40,640 nucleotides of DNA from Xanthobacteraceae bacterium (GCA_019747015.1 JAIERI010000028.1:1-40640), one strand, 5' to 3'; shown: positions 26,911 through 36,347, numbered from the stretch's first letter. The notes: a model not told the origin generated them from the sequence alone. Made by a program: numbers and translations.

Positions 26911-28290
26911 ATGCGACATATCGAAGAGCCGGCACGGCAGATTCCCGTCCTCATGAATGTCGATATCGTGGTGGTCGGCGGCGGAACGACCGGTCCGCTT
27001 GCGGCGGTTGCCGCAGCGCGGCAAGGAAAAAGCGTCGTGCTGATCGAACGTTTCGGCTCGCTCGGCGGGAACCTGACCCTCGGACTCAACACCAAACCAT
27101 CGGGCTCGATGGTCGGCGGGCTTCCGCTCGAGCTGTGGAATCTGGCGCGCTCGACGGGCGCCGCCGGAGAGGATTACGTCGCGCGGACCAAGACGGGGGG
27201 TGTGAACATCGCCTCTCCCTGCGATCCGGAAATCATGAAGATGCTGCTGACGCGGCTTTGTGCCGACGCCGGCGTTCAAATCCTGTTCGAGACACTCGTG
27301 TCGCGTCCCATTCTCGAAGGCAACACCGTCATTGGCGTCGTGATCGAAAACAAGGGCGGCCGTTCCTTCATCGGCGCCAAGGTCGTGATCGACTGCTCGG
27401 CTGACGGCGATGTCGCGGCCGCCGCCGGCGCACCCTTCATCATGGGATCCGGTGAAGATGGCGAGTCCCTGAAAATGCAGCCTGTCGGCATGTACTTCAC
27501 GATGTCGGATGTCGATTTGCCGGCGCTGGCCCGGTGGGCCCGCACCACCGACGACATTCCAGCCCAGGCCATTCCGGCGACAGATGACAAACTCGATTAC
27601 GGTTTGTGGCTCACGGGCTTCAACAAAACCGTTCAGGCCTACAAGGTCGAAACCGGCATCGATCTGCCGCGCGAGAACATCACCCTGAAAACCGCGAACG
27701 GCTTGATGTATGTGAACGCCACACGCGTTCTCGATGTCGATGTGTTTTCGCCGGTTGAGTTCAGCGCGGCCGTGATCGATTGCTATCGGCAGATCGACGA
27801 ATATGCGCGCTTTCTGATCAAGAAAGTTCCAGGATTTGAAAAATCACGTATTTCGCAAATCGCACCGGTCCTCGGCGTGCGCGAGACGCGGCATATTCAC
27901 GGCGAGTACACCCTGACCGCAAATGACGTGATGAAAGGAACCTCGTTCGAGGACACGATCGCCGTCGACGTCTCGGCTTTCGACGTTCATGCCCCGAAAG
28001 GCGAAGATGTCGATTTCCAGGGCCTGCAACCTTACGAAATTCCCTATCGCTGCATGGTCCCGATGGGTGTCGAGCAGTTGCTTGTCGCTGGCCGCTGCGT
28101 TTCGGCTGATCACGTCGCTCATGGCAGAACCCGCAACATGCCCGCCTGCATGGCAATGGGGCAAGCCGCAGGTGTCGCAGCCAGCATCGCTGTGAGTTCG
28201 AACACGACAGTTCGTCATATTTCGACCGATGGTCTTCAGGCCATCTTGCGGAAAATGGGAATGCCGCTGCACGCAGCCGATCTCCAGTAA
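26911..28290 (+). CDS. FAD-dependent oxidoreductase (paralogue of the 24624-26069 product)
   Basis: VDIVVVGGGTTGPLAAVAAARQGKSVVLIERFGSLGGNLTLGLNTKPSG; KVVIDCSADGDVAAAAGAPFIMGSG; LLVAGRCVSADHVAHGRTRNMPACMAMGQAAGVAASIA. Start at MRHIEE after a GGAG-like SD. Confidence 0.92.
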   Translation: MRHIEEPARQIPVLMNVDIVVVGGGTTGPLAAVAAARQGKSVVLIERFGSLGGNLTLGLNTKPSGSMVGGLPLELWNLARSTGAAGEDYVARTKTGGVNIASPCDPEIMKMLLTRLCADAGVQILFETLVSRPILEGNTVIGVVIENKGGRSFIGAKVVIDCSADGDVAAAAGAPFIMGSGEDGESLKMQPVGMYFTMSDVDLPALARWARTTDDIPAQAIPATDDKLDYGLWLTGFNKTVQAYKVETGIDLPRENITLKTANGLMYVNATRVLDVDVFSPVEFSAAVIDCYRQIDEYARFLIKKVPGFEKSRISQIAPVLGVRETRHIHGEYTLTANDVMKGTSFEDTIAVDVSAFDVHAPKGEDVDFQGLQPYEIPYRCMVPMGVEQLLVAGRCVSADHVAHGRTRNMPACMAMGQAAGVAASIAVSSNTTVRHISTDGLQAILRKMGMPLHAADLQ

Positions 28291-28307
28291 GCTCGGCGGC
28301 GAACATC

Positions 28308-29483
28308 ATGGAAGACGCCAGACTTCCCCCTTTGGACAGCGGTGCACTTCCGGCCGGAATCCGCTCGCGCTTTGTCGAGAACGTCAACGGCCTGCGGATG
28401 CATGTGCTGGAAGCCGGCTTTGAAAGCGTTGATCGGCCTTGCCTACTTCTGCTGCACGGCTTTCCTGAACTGGCCTATTCCTGGCGCAAGGTTATGTTGC
28501 CGCTGGCGGAGGCCGGCTATCATGTCATCGCCCCGGACCAGCGCGGATATGGACGAACCACCGGATGTCCTGCGGGTTATGACGACGATCTTGCGCCTTT
28601 TCAGGTTTTAAATCTGGTGGCGGACATGGTGTGGTTGGTGGCCGCGCTCGGCAACCGATTGGTGACCTGCGTGATCGGTCACGATTACGGCTCGAACGTC
28701 GCGGCAAGCTGCGCCCTCACCCGGCCCGATGTCTTCCGCTCGGTCATCATGATGAGCGCGCCTTTCGCACCACCGATTGCGCTGCCTTTCGCCATCGCGA
28801 ACAAGAATTCTTCGCCGCTCCTGACGCCGGGCCAGGACAAGATTCACCGTGAGCTTGCCCGTTTGTCCCGACCGCGCAAACATTATCATTTGTACTATTC
28901 GACCCGCGAGGCGAATGGCGACATGGCCAACAGCGCACAAGGAATTCATGATTTCCTGCGCGCCTACTATCACCACAAGAGCGCCGACTGGCCGGGCAAC
29001 AAACCGTTTCCGCTGCAGTCATGGACAGCGGAAGAGCTGGCGAAGATGCCAACCTATTACGTCATGGATCTCGACAAGGACATGGCGCAGACCTCCGCCA
29101 TTGAGATGCCGTCGGCTTCGCAGATCGCGGCCTGCGGCTGGCTCACCGAGAGCGAACTGAAATTCTATAGTAGCGAATATCAGCGCACGGGTTTCCAGGG
29201 CGGCCTGCAATGGTATCGCACGCGCATGAACGGCAGCCTGCGTGCCGGCCTGTCGCTGTTTTCCGGCCGCACCATCGATGTGCCATCCCTGTTCATCGCC
29301 GGAAACAGCGACTGGGGTGCCTATCAGTCCCCGCGCAGCCTCGAACAGATGCGCGACGTCGCATGCACACGCATGGCGGAATTACATTTCATCGACGGCG
29401 CGGGCCATTGGGTCCAGCAGGAAAAACCGGCCGAGTTGTGCAACAAGGTCATGGATTTTCTTCTGACGATCGCGCGCGCATGA
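28308..29483 (+). CDS. Alpha/beta-hydrolase, epoxide hydrolase/dehalogenase-like
   Basis: LLHGFPELAYSWRKVM (HGFP), nucleophile elbow VIGHDYGSNVAA (Asp), late DGAGHWVQQEKP His. Confidence 0.9.
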   Translation: MEDARLPPLDSGALPAGIRSRFVENVNGLRMHVLEAGFESVDRPCLLLLHGFPELAYSWRKVMLPLAEAGYHVIAPDQRGYGRTTGCPAGYDDDLAPFQVLNLVADMVWLVAALGNRLVTCVIGHDYGSNVAASCALTRPDVFRSVIMMSAPFAPPIALPFAIANKNSSPLLTPGQDKIHRELARLSRPRKHYHLYYSTREANGDMANSAQGIHDFLRAYYHHKSADWPGNKPFPLQSWTAEELAKMPTYYVMDLDKDMAQTSAIEMPSASQIAACGWLTESELKFYSSEYQRTGFQGGLQWYRTRMNGSLRAGLSLFSGRTIDVPSLFIAGNSDWGAYQSPRSLEQMRDVACTRMAELHFIDGAGHWVQQEKPAELCNKVMDFLLTIARA

Positions 29484-29511
29484 AGGCCACGCCAAGTCCG
29501 TGATCATATGG

Positions 29512-30405
29512 CTATGCCCCGGTATCTCTTCTGGTGCGGCCGGAATAGGCGCTTAGAAAATCGTCGTCAGACCGTTTCTGTTTACGAAACGACTTCAAGG
29601 CTTCCTCATACAACATCGCAAGTGCTTCACGCTTTATATCATTGGCGCGGTCTTCCTCATAAAGCAGCGCAGCCGTGCGGGGTTTTGGAAGATCGATGTT
29701 TATACATTTACGTAATGACGCTGGCCCATTGGAGAGAAGAATGAGACGGTCTGCCAGCAGAATGGCCTCATCGATATCGGTCGTCACGAACACAACGGTT
29801 CTTGGATTCTCGGCGTACAATTGCAAAAAATATTCCTGCATCAGCCCCTTCGTCATCGCATCCAGGCCGCGAAACGGTTCATCCAATAGCATCACCGCCG
29901 GATCATTGATGACCGCTCTTGCCAGTTCGACCCGCCTTTGCATGCCCCCGGATAATTGAGACGGATACTTGTCCTGAAAGGCACTCAAGCCGACCCGCTC
30001 AAGAATCGAGTGCGCCCTCGTTTTCATTGTCCCGGATCTAGATCCGCGTGCGTGCGGACCGAAGACAATGTTCTCGTAAGCACTCATCCAATCGAAGAGC
30101 GCATTTTCCTGGAATACGACAAGTCTGTCGGAGCTAGGCCCCTGGATACGAACGCCATCGAACGTAATTGTTCCCGCGTCGGCCTCGTCAAAGCCCGCCA
30201 TGAGATTCAAAAGAGTCGATTTCCCGCAACCGGACGGCCCAATGATAACGTTGAGCTTTCCCGGTTCGATTATAAAACTACAATCCTCGACAACGGCTTT
30301 CTCCGACTTCTCAGTGCCGAAATATTTCGTGACGCGATGAAGCACGATTTTCCCGCGACCATTCACAGCTTCAGTCCCGTCGTTGTCATGCATCTGGATG
30401 CTCAT
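29512..30405 (-). CDS. Nitrate/taurine-type ABC transporter ATP-binding protein
   Basis: IGPSGCGKSTLLNLMAGFDEADAG, LSGGMQRRVELARAVINDPAVMLLDEPFRGLDAMTK. Start at MSIQMHD. Confidence 0.95.
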   Translation of the reverse strand: MSIQMHDNDGTEAVNGRGKIVLHRVTKYFGTEKSEKAVVEDCSFIIEPGKLNVIIGPSGCGKSTLLNLMAGFDEADAGTITFDGVRIQGPSSDRLVVFQENALFDWMSAYENIVFGPHARGSRSGTMKTRAHSILERVGLSAFQDKYPSQLSGGMQRRVELARAVINDPAVMLLDEPFRGLDAMTKGLMQEYFLQLYAENPRTVVFVTTDIDEAILLADRLILLSNGPASLRKCINIDLPKPRTAALLYEEDRANDIKREALAMLYEEALKSFRKQKRSDDDFLSAYSGRTRRDTGA

Positions 30406-31229
30406 TGCTTGCGAGACCACGGCGCGATGTACTCACCGACTTTCCGGACGAGTGCACTACACAGATATCCCGCAATACCGATGCTGATCATGCCGACTAG
30501 GATATTGTCGTAGGCGCCGCCAAGATATGAGCTCCATATAAAATGACCCAATCCCCCGCTGGATGAACCCAGTGCGGACGATCCCGAGATAATCTCCGCT
30601 GCAACGACGACCTCCCAAGTCAGCCCGATCGCCACCGAGGCACCGACCATGATCGCCGGAATGGTCGCCGGCAGAATGATGCGGCGGAAAATGTAGAACT
30701 GCGAGGCGCCGAGCGACCTTGCCGCATTCAAATATCGCACGTTGATATTTCTCGCGCCGGCAAAGACATTCATGACGATGGTGAAGAATGCACCCAGGAA
30801 GGTGATGAACGTGATTGCGAGTTCCTGTGTCGGCCAGAAGATGATCGCGGCCGGCACCCAAGCCAGCGGCGGTATTGGGCGAATGATTTCGAATACCGGA
30901 AAGGCGATACCGCGAAATGTCTTGTTCGTACCCAGCAGCAGACCGAGCGGAACAGCCGTCACAAGCGCAATGGAAAATCCCCCCAGAACGCGCGCGAAAC
31001 TCAACGCCCAGCTTACCCAGTAACCCGGGTCTTTGACGATCGATGCCCATGCCATCATAACCGCGACGGGGGATGGTAATTTGCCAATGCCTGGAACGCT
31101 GATGCCCGTCCAACTGTGAAGCTGGGTTCCGATCTGCCAAAGAACAACGCACAGGACCAAAGCCGTCACGGCACGACGAAAAGCGAATGGGCTCCTGGGT
31201 ATCGATATGCCGGCGCCTCCTGCTGCCAT
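30402..31229 (-). CDS. Nitrate/taurine-type ABC transporter permease
   Basis: IIRPIPPLAWVPAAIIFWPTQELAITFITFLGAFFTIVMNVFAGARNI, GASVAIGLTWEVVVAAEIISGSSALG. Confidence 0.95.
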   Translation of the reverse strand: MAAGGAGISIPRSPFAFRRAVTALVLCVVLWQIGTQLHSWTGISVPGIGKLPSPVAVMMAWASIVKDPGYWVSWALSFARVLGGFSIALVTAVPLGLLLGTNKTFRGIAFPVFEIIRPIPPLAWVPAAIIFWPTQELAITFITFLGAFFTIVMNVFAGARNINVRYLNAARSLGASQFYIFRRIILPATIPAIMVGASVAIGLTWEVVVAAEIISGSSALGSSSGGLGHFIWSSYLGGAYDNILVGMISIGIAGYLCSALVRKVGEYIAPWSRKQ

Positions 31230-31231
31230 AT

Positions 31232-32086
31232 CTAACCCTCCTTGTCGCCCGCACGGAATGCAGCCATCGCCTCTTCCCGAACCAAGGCGCTGGTTTCCTC
31301 CATGATTTCCCGGAACCGCCGTCCCGTTACAATCGTATGGTCGCGTGGATGCGGAATATCGATAGGAATGATTTTCTTGGGCCGGCAGGGCCGAGACGTT
31401 GAAATGACGACGCGATGCCCGAGGAAAACCGCCTCTTCAAGGTCATGGGTGATGAAGAAGATGGTGACACGGTTACGGTAGTAAACCTCGAGCAAGGCTT
31501 CGTGCATGACCGACTTGGTCAGAGAATCAAGCGCGCGATACGGCTCATCCAGAAGCAGCACCTTGGGATCGTTAATCAGCGCGCGCGCGATTTCCACGCG
31601 ACGGCGCATGCCAGAGGAAATTTCGCCAGGAAAGTTGTCCTCAACTCCGCTCAGGCCAACATCCGCGAGCAGCGAGCGCGCTTTTTCTCTGGCCTCCGAT
31701 TTCGTCATGACGCCCTGACGGATCGGACCGTAGACGACGTTTTCTAGATTTGTCTTCCAGGGGAACAAGGCTCCATTCTGAAAAACGACGACACGATCCG
31801 GTCCCGGCTGCGCTTTCAGCCTGCCCGGCCCGCAAATCTCTTCTCCGTCAATCGAAATGCGACCGGTAGTGATATCGTGGAATCCCGCAATTGCGTTCAG
31901 CAATGTCGTTTTGCCGCATCCCGACGGGCCAACGATCATGCAGATTTCACCGCCTGGAATATCGAGAGAACAATGATCGACCGCGACGACTTGCGAGGCC
32001 CCTTCGCCATATGTCTTGACGACATCATCGATTTTAATTGAGCCGCGATTGAGTATTGCGCTGGCGCCCGTCAACGAAACCGTCAC
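31232..32086 (-). CDS. Nitrate/taurine-type ABC transporter ATP-binding protein
   Basis: VGPSGCGKTTLLNAIAGFHDITTG, ISSGMRRRVEIARALINDPKVLLLDEPYRALDSLTK. Probable GTG start (VTVSLTGASAIL) overlapping the upstream permease stop by 4 bp. Confidence 0.93.
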   Translation of the reverse strand: MTVSLTGASAILNRGSIKIDDVVKTYGEGASQVVAVDHCSLDIPGGEICMIVGPSGCGKTTLLNAIAGFHDITTGRISIDGEEICGPGRLKAQPGPDRVVVFQNGALFPWKTNLENVVYGPIRQGVMTKSEAREKARSLLADVGLSGVEDNFPGEISSGMRRRVEIARALINDPKVLLLDEPYRALDSLTKSVMHEALLEVYYRNRVTIFFITHDLEEAVFLGHRVVISTSRPCRPKKIIPIDIPHPRDHTIVTGRRFREIMEETSALVREEAMAAFRAGDKEG

Positions 32087-32955
32087 GACGCGCCTCCGAT
32101 CTCGCGCATCCGCCACAACATCAGCCGGTTGCCCAGCAGACGGATAAGGCTGCTGGAGACGTATCCAACGATCCCCAACGTAAACATGCCGATCGCGATC
32201 GTCGGATACTGGATCTTTGTATACGACGTGTTGATCAGATAGCCGAGCCCATACTCGCCGGACACCATTTCCGCCGCGACAAGAGAAAACCAGGCCACAC
32301 CGATCGAGATTTGCAAGCCCGTAAAAATGCTCGGAAGCGAACCTGGAATGATAACATCCCTGAATATCTGATTGGGTGTAGCCCCAAGACAAGCCGCGGC
32401 ACGAATGTAAGTTTCATCGATCGACCGCACACCCTGCATGGTATTCAAGGTCGTGACGAAAAAGGCCGCGATGAAGGTCAGAAAAATGACGGATACCTCA
32501 CTGCCGTTGAACAGAATGATCGAGATCGGCACCCACGCCAGAATGGGGATCGGCCTCAACGTTTCAAAAACGGGAAATACGTATTCGCGAAACCTCTCCG
32601 ACCAGCCGAGCATCAATCCCAGCGGCACGCCAAGAGCCGTCGCGGAAATAAAGGCTATGCCGATACGCACGAGACTGACCGCGATATGCTTGTAGTACTC
32701 GGCCGTGAAGATCGAGATGCCATAAACGGGATTCGGACTGACCCACTCGGTTACAACTTCCCGCAACCCGGGCAATTTCGAAAACCGGGGCAGCTTGAGA
32801 ACATCGACAGCGAGATACCAGGTGCCAAAAAAGATTCCGAACCCCAGCAACATCAAAAGGAACTTCGTTTGCCTGGGGCTTTTTCGTACACGCGCGCTCG
32901 TAACCTCGGCCACTGCTGCTCCGCGGGGGGCGGTCTGATCCAGATAGGCCTTCAT
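32083..32955 (-). CDS. Nitrate/taurine-type ABC transporter permease
   Basis: VFETLRPIPILAWVPISIILFNGSEVSVIFLTFIAAFFVTTLNTMQGVRSID, ISIGVAWFSLVAAEMVSGEYGLGYLI. Confidence 0.95.
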   Translation of the reverse strand: MKAYLDQTAPRGAAVAEVTSARVRKSPRQTKFLLMLLGFGIFFGTWYLAVDVLKLPRFSKLPGLREVVTEWVSPNPVYGISIFTAEYYKHIAVSLVRIGIAFISATALGVPLGLMLGWSERFREYVFPVFETLRPIPILAWVPISIILFNGSEVSVIFLTFIAAFFVTTLNTMQGVRSIDETYIRAAACLGATPNQIFRDVIIPGSLPSIFTGLQISIGVAWFSLVAAEMVSGEYGLGYLINTSYTKIQYPTIAIGMFTLGIVGYVSSSLIRLLGNRLMLWRMREIGGAS

Positions 32956-33039
32956 AACGGCGCTTTCCTCCTACTGACCAACATTCACGCCGTCATCGGA
33001 GACGGACCGGCGCATCACTCCGGTCCGCCTCCTCCCGGA

Positions 33040-34149
33040 TCAATTCGACGCCTGTGCCCTGACCAGTCCCACGGGCGATTGAAGTTTCCGTTCCTTCAGA
33101 ATGTCCTGCGTGAACGAAGGCATGATCGCATCGTCACGAAGCTTGTCGACACTGATGACCTTGTTGTCCTTCAGAAAATCCACGCCACGATTAACGAGTT
33201 CGGTAACCTCTGGCGTGAATGTGTAAGGCAGATAAAGCCGGACCTCATTGCCGCCGTCTTTGGCCGGATAAGAGCCGTAAATCGCGTTATAGAGACCTTT
33301 ATCTGTGAATCCCGTGACTTTGCTCTTCACGATATCGATCATTTCCTTTGCATTGGCTGGGTTGGACATCCAGATCTGCGCATCAAGTTCAGCCTCCAGC
33401 CAGGCTTTAACGACGTCGGGGCGCTGCTGAATAAGATCAGCCTGCATGACCACGAAACCGCCGCCCTTTTCCCCGATGGTTTTTCCGGTCGCAACACGGC
33501 GGGCCAATCCCTCTTCCACCAGATTGCTGGCGTTCGGCTCCCATACCGCCGCCGCGTCGAGACGACCCGACTTGAAGCCGGAACTGATCACTTCGATATT
33601 CTGGTTCAGGTAAGAGTCAGGTGTGGTACCCGTTCGCTTGAACAGCTTCTGAACGAAGTCGTCCGTGCAACTGCCTTTCGGCGTCGATACGGTCTTGCCG
33701 TTCACCCATTTCAACGCCTCGTCGCTGTCCTTGAATTCGGGGGCGTCCTTGCGAACAATGAACACATAGCACTGATCGTAGGACATGGCCGTCGAGGCGA
33801 CAATCCGGACGTCCGATGCCTGCGTTTTCGTTGTTGCTGTAAAGGCCGGGAGATCACCCATATAGCCGACATCGGCCTTGCCCGCGAGCATCTGATTCAC
33901 AACCACGGCGCCCTGAAGGCCGATCAGATATTCGACGGTGGATCCGGGCGGAAGATATTTTTTCCAAAGCTCCTTTCCGGAATTCACGAAAACCGACCAC
34001 ACCTCTGCATAGCAGCATGGATGTGCGATGGTGAGGTGAATCGGGTCTCCTGGCTTGCCGTAATCGAGCGCCGATGAAGCCTGCGGAGAAAATGTCGCGG
34101 TCAGCGTTAAAAGACACGCGATCAGCTTCGCTCTCATATTCAACTTCAT
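33040..34149 (-). CDS. NMT1/TauA/NrtA-like ABC transporter substrate-binding protein
   Basis: Signal peptide MKLNMRAKLIACLLTLTATFSPQASSA; TVEYLIGLQGAVVVNQMLAGKADVGYMGDLPAFTATTK. Start at MKLNMR. Confidence 0.93.
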   Translation of the reverse strand: MKLNMRAKLIACLLTLTATFSPQASSALDYGKPGDPIHLTIAHPCCYAEVWSVFVNSGKELWKKYLPPGSTVEYLIGLQGAVVVNQMLAGKADVGYMGDLPAFTATTKTQASDVRIVASTAMSYDQCYVFIVRKDAPEFKDSDEALKWVNGKTVSTPKGSCTDDFVQKLFKRTGTTPDSYLNQNIEVISSGFKSGRLDAAAVWEPNASNLVEEGLARRVATGKTIGEKGGGFVVMQADLIQQRPDVVKAWLEAELDAQIWMSNPANAKEMIDIVKSKVTGFTDKGLYNAIYGSYPAKDGGNEVRLYLPYTFTPEVTELVNRGVDFLKDNKVISVDKLRDDAIMPSFTQDILKERKLQSPVGLVRAQASN

Positions 34150-34262
34150 TTTACAGCTCCTATGGTTTGCAATGAACAAATCTCCCCGGGTGATTTCGAT
34201 TTTATCCGAACACATTTGCAGACCCTGTCCGTTTCCATCGCCATTTTCCGGCAATGACATCT

Positions 34263-35306
34263 TCACAGACGAACGACATTATGCCGCTCATCCATCTTTT
34301 GATTGTCGACTGGCAACTCGCGCCCCTCGTCATCTCCCTCGAAGATGACCGGCTGATTGGCTGACCGATCGATCGTAAGCTTGAAAATATCAAATCGGTT
34401 ATAGTACCCCGACAGATCATGAAGCTGCTTCGGCTCGACGCATGCCGCCGTGTCGATCTCTCCGTAAAGAATTCTCTCCTCATTTTGAACGGGTTCGGCG
34501 ACGACCGATCCTGTCGGTGAAAGGATCATGGACACGCCACGCGGGCTGTCAGCGAGAATTCGTCTGGCATCCGCGTTGCCCGCACTTAATTCATCCAGCA
34601 TCTTGTCATCCATGAACGATGCCGCGACGAGGTTGAATACTTTGGCTTCGAGCGAATGGGCATTTGCACGTACGCGTATGCCCTCGGCAACGTCGTAGGA
34701 TGCTTCTTTGGGATCGTAGGCAGGCCATACCGGCGGGTAAGATGACAAGTGAACCTGCTCGCCTTGCGCGATCATCGAGAACCGCGCCAACGGATTAAAG
34801 TTTTCTCCACAGATCAGCATTCCTATCTTTCCGAGATTGGTCTCGACGACGCGCAAACCCGCGCCATCCCCGTTCGACCAGCACATTTTTTCCCAGAAAG
34901 TGGGCACCAGTTTACGGTGATGATTCAGAATACCACCGTCAGCACCGATCAGAATGTTCGAATTCCAGATACAGCCAACGCTCGCCTGCGACCCTTCATT
35001 AATTCCTATCGAGACGATCGTGCCGGTTCTGCGCGCGGTGGCTGAAATTTTTTCGATTTCCGGACCCGGCACCATGACGGCCGATGCGGCAAGTCTGCGG
35101 AACCAGCCGTGATTGTAAATGGGAGCATTCAATGCGCTCCAGATCGGAAACGCTGAAATATAGGTTTCCGAAAACACCACCAGCTCAGCGCCATTGGCGG
35201 AGGCCTCTTCGATCAGAGAGCAGGCTTTTTCAACCGTGCGCGCAGTGTCCAGCAAGACCGGCGCAACATGCATGATAGCCGCCTTGAACTTTGGATATTT
35301 CCGCAT
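34263..35306 (-). CDS. Carbon-nitrogen hydrolase, probable nitrilase
   Basis: Catalytic Glu (LVVFSETYISAFP), Lys (HHRKLVPTFWEKMCW), Cys (IGMLICGENFNPLARFSMIAQGEQVH). Confidence 0.92.
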   Translation of the reverse strand: MRKYPKFKAAIMHVAPVLLDTARTVEKACSLIEEASANGAELVVFSETYISAFPIWSALNAPIYNHGWFRRLAASAVMVPGPEIEKISATARRTGTIVSIGINEGSQASVGCIWNSNILIGADGGILNHHRKLVPTFWEKMCWSNGDGAGLRVVETNLGKIGMLICGENFNPLARFSMIAQGEQVHLSSYPPVWPAYDPKEASYDVAEGIRVRANAHSLEAKVFNLVAASFMDDKMLDELSAGNADARRILADSPRGVSMILSPTGSVVAEPVQNEERILYGEIDTAACVEPKQLHDLSGYYNRFDIFKLTIDRSANQPVIFEGDDEGRELPVDNQKMDERHNVVRL

Positions 35307-35314
35307 TTACAAGC

Positions 35315-35336
35315 CTCTTTCCATACCTGGAAAGAG
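35315..35336 (-). promoter_or_regulatory. Perfect 9-bp hairpin overlapping the nitrilase Shine-Dalgarno
   Basis: mRNA-sense CTCTTTCCA-GGTA-TGGAAAGAG then GCTTGTAAATG; the 3' arm contains the AAAGAG(G) ribosome-binding site. Confidence 0.6.
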
Positions 35337-35384
35337 CTTGAGTTAGACACCCTCAAATGTAAAATATAATAATAAAGGCTTATT

Positions 35385-35401
35385 CATAGGATGAACCTAT
35401 G
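35385..35401. promoter_or_regulatory. Candidate LysR-box (T-N11-A palindrome)
   Basis: CATAGG-ATGAA-CCTATG, containing TAGGATGAACCTA = T-N11-A with dyad symmetry, 38 bp upstream of the LysR ATG in the divergent intergenic region. Confidence 0.6.
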
Positions 35402-35438
35402 GATAAATCGGCGTCGGTTTGACGCATTGTGAGAAGCG

Positions 35439-36347
35439 ATGCATCTCAATTATACCTTGAGGCACCTGAAGTACTTCATGGTAGCGGCTGACTGCGGATC
35501 CATTTCGCAAGCCGCGCGGGATTTGAACATCTCGCAACCTTCCATCTCGGCGGCGATCAATCATCTCGAGCGCGAGATCGGGGTTGAACTGTTCCTTCGC
35601 AAACGTCCACACGGCGTCATATTGACGGCCGCGGGCCGCGACCTTATCCGGGCAGCCCGCCAGCTTCTGAATCATACAAAGGAGTTCGAGGTTTCCGCGG
35701 GCAATCTGGTTGATGCCGTTGCGAGCGAAATCCACGTTGCCTGCTTCGTGAATATCGCTCCGACATATCTTGCCGCGATCCTGCGTTCCTTTCACGCTAT
35801 CCACCCTAACGTGACGGTGCGATGTTATGTTGAGGACCAGGGTGAAATTCTCGCCGGCATTTCAAGCGGCCGGTATGAAACCGCAATTACGTTCGATCTG
35901 GATTTGACAAACGACTACACGGTAGAGGTTGTCAGGGAGTTGCCTCCCCGGCTCGTCGTGTCCAACCACCACCCGCTTTCTCAGCGATCCCGTGCTTCCC
36001 TGGAACAGGTCTTGTCGGAACCGTTCATCGTTCTGGATCTTCCGCACAGCCGAAATTACTTTCTTTCGCTGTTTCATAATCTGGGCATTCGACCAAGCCG
36101 GATTATTCCCGTGTCATCCTTTGAGACCATTCGAAGCCTGGTCGGAAATCAGTTCGGCTATTCGCTTCTCAATATCGAGCCGCGAGCGGTTGTAAACTAC
36201 GATGGCACGCAGGTCAGATATATAAATCTGCGCGACAAACTCCGCCCCTTGCAGCTATGTTTGCTTACGCTCGCTGGGTCGTCGCCCCGGCGCGCTGTGA
36301 TCGCTTTTAACAAACATGCTCAGGCATTTTTCAGAAAGATAAACTAG
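35439..36347 (+). CDS. LysR-family transcriptional regulator
   Basis: LRHLKYFMVAADCGSISQAARDLNISQPSISAAINHLEREIGVELFLRKRPHGVILTAAGRDLIRAAR. Confidence 0.96.
   Translation: MHLNYTLRHLKYFMVAADCGSISQAARDLNISQPSISAAINHLEREIGVELFLRKRPHGVILTAAGRDLIRAARQLLNHTKEFEVSAGNLVDAVASEIHVACFVNIAPTYLAAILRSFHAIHPNVTVRCYVEDQGEILAGISSGRYETAITFDLDLTNDYTVEVVRELPPRLVVSNHHPLSQRSRASLEQVLSEPFIVLDLPHSRNYFLSLFHNLGIRPSRIIPVSSFETIRSLVGNQFGYSLLNIEPRAVVNYDGTQVRYINLRDKLRPLQLCLLTLAGSSPRRAVIAFNKHAQAFFRKIN

Noticed and set aside
32056-34077. 673-aa plus-strand ORF
   Set aside because: Spans the antisense of a permease gene and an SBP gene plus their intergenic region; no recognisable domain, shadow ORF.
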